Part shown: positions 61,709 to 64,000 of the stretch, one piece after another | How positions within the stretch are numbered: position 1 is the stretch's first letter | How the letters are laid out: each line of letters starts with the position of its first letter | DNA from: CAZWSX01 sp964636985 | GTDB taxonomy: Bacteria > Planctomycetota > Planctomycetia > Pirellulales > Pirellulaceae | DNA length: 64,000 bases | Reading direction: 5' to 3' | NCBI GenBank assembly: GCA_964636985.1 | Contig: CAZWSX010000026.1 | Location: forward strand, 52,409-116,408 | The notes under the pieces: generated by a model | Database searches by the model: none | What the model saw: only the letters and a program-made list of their open reading frames with translations | What the model was told of the DNA's origin: nothing | Translations under genes and position numbers: made by a program

Positions 61709-62566
61709 CTACTTCTTCAAGGCCCCATCAAGAAACTCGAACAACGCCTTCGTCGCCGGATCATCGGGCAAGCCTAGGTCGGCATTGACCTTGCTGTGGG
61801 TTGTTTCTTTTGCTCCAAACACCGTCGTGGAAATACCCGCGTCCTTCAGCACCGTTCCCAGTCGCTGGGCCTGGGCGCTGGTATCGGGGTGCTCGGCGAC
61901 GTGAAGGATGAAGAAGGGAGGAATACTCTTATCTTTGGCCACATGCGTGACGGCCGAGAAGTCGCGGTGCTTGGCTGGATCGTTGCCGAACTTTTCGCGG
62001 TGCCCAAACTTCGCTTGTGGTTGACCATGCACGCGGCGGCGCGTTTCGGCAGTCTCGATGATGGCTGGAATATCGAACGTGTCCCCATCCACGGGCACGC
62101 AGGCCTTAACGATCGGGAGCGCGATCCCCTCCGCGGCCAGGTAACGCTCGTCGATGGAGACCAGCGCGGCAAGTTGTGCGCCCGCGGAATGCCCCATGAC
62201 GAACAGCCGATTCGGATCGCCACCGTATTCGGCGATGTGGTCATGCACCCAACGCATCGACCTGGCAACGTCGCCGACGATCGTGGCCATCTCCACGTCC
62301 GGCAACAATCGGTAGTTCGTGGACACGAAGACGAATCCCTTGTCCACAAAAACCCGCGGCTTGATCTGCACGTCCGATTTGTCGCCTGTTTGCCAGCCGC
62401 CGCCGTGAATCCAAAACACCACCGGCAAGTTCTTGCCTTGGGGTGGCGAGTAAATATCGAGCACCTGAAGCTTGTGGGGTGGCGACGAATAGGAAATGTC
62501 GCTCTTGAGCGTGGGTTCAGCGGCGAGACACGAGGCGGTGAGCAACAGGATCACAGAGGTGTTCAT
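61709..62566 (-). CDS. Secreted alpha/beta-hydrolase esterase
   Basis: The 285-residue protein has a signal peptide (VILLLTASCLAAEP), the oxyanion motif VFWIHGGGWQTG, and the nucleophile elbow FVMGHSAGAQLAAL, as in BD-FAE or hormone-sensitive-lipase-like carboxylesterases. Catalytic Asp and His are probably in HPDTSAQAQRL and KETTHSKVN near the C-terminus. It would cleave acetyl or feruloyl esters from polysaccharide or small esters. It is divergent from the following SGNH hydrolase gene by about 120 bases. Confidence 0.88.
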   Translation of the reverse strand: MNTSVILLLTASCLAAEPTLKSDISYSSPPHKLQVLDIYSPPQGKNLPVVFWIHGGGWQTGDKSDVQIKPRVFVDKGFVFVSTNYRLLPDVEMATIVGDVARSMRWVHDHIAEYGGDPNRLFVMGHSAGAQLAALVSIDERYLAAEGIALPIVKACVPVDGDTFDIPAIIETAETRRRVHGQPQAKFGHREKFGNDPAKHRDFSAVTHVAKDKSIPPFFILHVAEHPDTSAQAQRLGTVLKDAGISTTVFGAKETTHSKVNADLGLPDDPATKALFEFLDGALKK

Positions 62567-62683
62567 GGCAGGGCCCGCAGATTGGGAAGCAATTCGTGGA
62601 TGGAAACGAGTTCCTGAGTTATTTTACTAGCGATTTGCCGCGATCTGTTCCAAGTTTCGTCTGCCCGTCGGTGAGAAAACTCG

Positions 62684-63343
62684 ATGCCCAAGGTCAAGCG
62701 CCAGGATTCGTTTAAGTTGCTCTTCATCGGCAACAGCTTTACGCAGCGGAACAATCTGCCCGCGCTGTTGGCGGATTTGGCGGCGGCCAGGGATTTGTCC
62801 CTGCAACACGAACTGATCAGCGCCGGCGGGGCCTCGCTCCGCACTCATTGGAACGCAGGGCATGCGGCCAAGGCGATCGCGACGGGGGGCTACAACTACG
62901 TCGTGCTCCAGGAGCAGAGCACGCTCCCTGTCAAGAATGCGCAGCGCATGGCTGAAAATGTTCGATTGTTCGATGGCGCCATCAAGGACGCCGGAGCCAG
63001 AACCGTACTCTACATGACGTGGGCCCGGCAGCATGCGCCGGATACCCAGCAGGCGATCACCAATGCCTACAGCCATCTCGGCGAAGAACTCGATGCGCTC
63101 GTGGTTCCCGTGGGAAAGGTCTGGCAGCGTTTTCTGGCCAAGCACGATCAGCCGCCACTGTACGACCGCGACCAAAGTCATCCTACGATCGCAGGTTCGT
63201 ACCTTGCAGCTTGCACATTCTTGGCCGTACTGTTCCAGGCTAGTCCGATCGGAATTGAGACGGGGCCACCTGGCATTGATCCGCAAGACCGCACGAAACT
63301 TCAAGCCGCAGCATCCTCTTCGTCGGTCATCTCGCCCGAGTAG
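62684..63343 (+). CDS. SGNH/GDSL-family hydrolase
   Basis: The 219-residue protein has the block I serine as LLFIGNSFTQRNNLP (about residue 17), the block III asparagine region VVLQEQST and the block V Asp/His in DQSHPTIAGSYLAA near 170. It is a SGNH esterase of the type found beside planctomycete sulfatases and esterases. It has no signal peptide that I can see. GGTGAG lies nine bases before the ATG. Confidence 0.88.
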   Translation: MPKVKRQDSFKLLFIGNSFTQRNNLPALLADLAAARDLSLQHELISAGGASLRTHWNAGHAAKAIATGGYNYVVLQEQSTLPVKNAQRMAENVRLFDGAIKDAGARTVLYMTWARQHAPDTQQAITNAYSHLGEELDALVVPVGKVWQRFLAKHDQPPLYDRDQSHPTIAGSYLAACTFLAVLFQASPIGIETGPPGIDPQDRTKLQAAASSSSVISPE

Positions 63344-63606
63344 GCCGCCAGACGCCCATCCCGGCATGTGAAGATGAAATGGGGTTGCTGGATCGTGAAA
63401 AATTACGACGTCACGGCCAAGAAGTGTTCGAACGTTCGCCTCGGTATGGAACGCAATCGAGGGGATCAACGTCTATTTGTAGACACGATTTTCGGCCATT
63501 TCCAAAGTCTGCCCCCCCCTCGCAAGGGTGATTTGCCGCAGAGAAGATGGCGGCCCGGAAAGCATCGTGTTCGATTTCTCCCAATCGCGTTAACTGGATT
63601 CTGAAA

Positions 63607-64000
63607 ATGCGCCAGATGAGTGCTCTGAACGATTCGCCAGGCTGTGCACCGCTAAGTCGGCAAGTTCACGCGATGATGGTTGGCCTGTCGTTCCTATGGG
63701 GCGTGATGGCAATGCAAGCCAGGGCAGGCGAGGTAGGATTCATCGAGCACTTCTCGCTTGAGAAGGATCGCGGCAATGCTTTGCGCTTGCTCGTCCCAGG
63801 GACCGAGGACCACTTCTATTACACGTGCCTTTCACTGCAACACGCCGAGCGTTTCAAAGACGTGAAGCCCGTTGTCGACCAATGGGTGCAGCGTTACGGC
63901 TACACGCCGCGCGTCCGCGAGATTCTCAACCGCCAGGCCTTGTTGACTTACGATTCGTCGCCTGAAGAAACACTTCGCTACCTGCGCGAGCAACTCGGCC
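63607..64000 (+). CDS. Secreted hypothetical protein, cut by right edge
   Basis: An open frame starts at ATG 63607 and runs off the window without a stop. Residues about 23-45 form a hydrophobic segment (MMVGLSFLWGVMAMQARA) that looks like a signal peptide, followed by EVGFIEHFSLEKDRGNAL and YTCLSLQHAERFKDVKPVVD. It has no domain I recognise within the visible 131 residues. The next in-frame ATG, 63616, is also possible. It is probably the start of a large planctomycete secreted protein. Confidence 0.6.
   Translation, partial: MRQMSALNDSPGCAPLSRQVHAMMVGLSFLWGVMAMQARAGEVGFIEHFSLEKDRGNALRLLVPGTEDHFYYTCLSLQHAERFKDVKPVVDQWVQRYGYTPRVREILNRQALLTYDSSPEETLRYLREQLG

Noticed and set aside
62627..63469. 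280-residue minus-strand frame opposite the SGNH hydrolase
   Set aside because: The SGNH frame has GNSFT and SHPT catalytic blocks and a ribosome site; the opposite frame has none.
63368..63604. 78-residue plus-strand frame before the last gene
   Set aside because: No ribosome site or domain; reading is basic and low quality. It might still be a small gene.
1..64000. CRISPR arrays, tRNA or rRNA genes, IS elements, prophage
   Set aside because: No regularly spaced repeats, cloverleaf, rRNA or transposase sequence was recognised. Reading by eye could miss a tRNA.

Overview
The window looks like a chromosomal segment of a planctomycete (Planctomycetota, probably a Pirellulales-like lineage). 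The reasons are two copies of the ECF-sigma plus Ser/Thr-kinase pair with planctomycete-type N-termini, a VTC/DUF4956/CotH set, large secreted WD40 and hypothetical proteins, a small one-helix protein of planctomycete style, a Tad pilus locus of planctomycete layout and moderate-to-high GC. This is inferred from protein families; no rRNA was found to confirm it. No transposase, CRISPR array, tRNA or rRNA was recognised.

Region 1 (1-13.4 kb) is a stress and protein-quality island: a malic enzyme (cut by the left edge), an SGNH-type lipoprotein, a tandem universal stress protein, CsrA, a flavin-binding PPOX protein, a PlsC acyltransferase, a small unknown protein, L-isoaspartate methyltransferase, an archaeal-type S-adenosylmethionine synthetase, an HflK/HflC-like SPFH pair and a PAC2-family protein. 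Six 17-nt sequences with sigma-54 promoter geometry (GG and GC dinucleotides 12 nt apart) lie upstream of genes on both strands between 4.1 and 10.1 kb, so much of the island may be one RpoN regulon.

Region 2 (13.6-28.8 kb) holds two ECF sigma/protein-kinase modules, one kinase with an external leucine-rich-repeat region and one with WD40-like repeats followed by a secreted WD40 protein. Between them is a three-gene set for polyphosphate polymerase (VTC), a DUF4956 membrane protein and a secreted CotH protein with Gly/Pro-rich tracts.

Region 3 (28.8-38.5 kb) carries an Nramp-like transporter with a calcium-loop insertion. It also holds a tightly packed minus-strand operon of arsR, cysteine desulfurase, a tandem ArsM-like methyltransferase, an exported cupin and DsrE, behind a clear ArsR operator. 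This operon is the best candidate here for an undescribed pathway (sulfur mobilisation plus methyl transfer under an ArsR switch). A TrkA-N potassium channel, an unknown protein, and a second arsR with carbonic anhydrase behind its own operator follow.

Region 4 (38.5-51.8 kb) has a DTW-domain tRNA-modification protein with an extra C-terminal domain, a GH36 alpha-galactosidase, a Tad pilus operon (tadZ-A-B-C, two TadE-like genes and a TadG-like gene, without pilin, secretin or prepilin peptidase in the window), and a sugar isomerase/GH16 pair.

Region 5 (51.8-64 kb) is accessory. It has a DUF4062/STAND NTPase whose TPR half lies in another frame, a membrane protein that seems to start at ATT, a P-loop/pentapeptide-repeat fusion, secreted hypotheticals, an esterase, an SGNH hydrolase and a secreted protein cut by the right edge.
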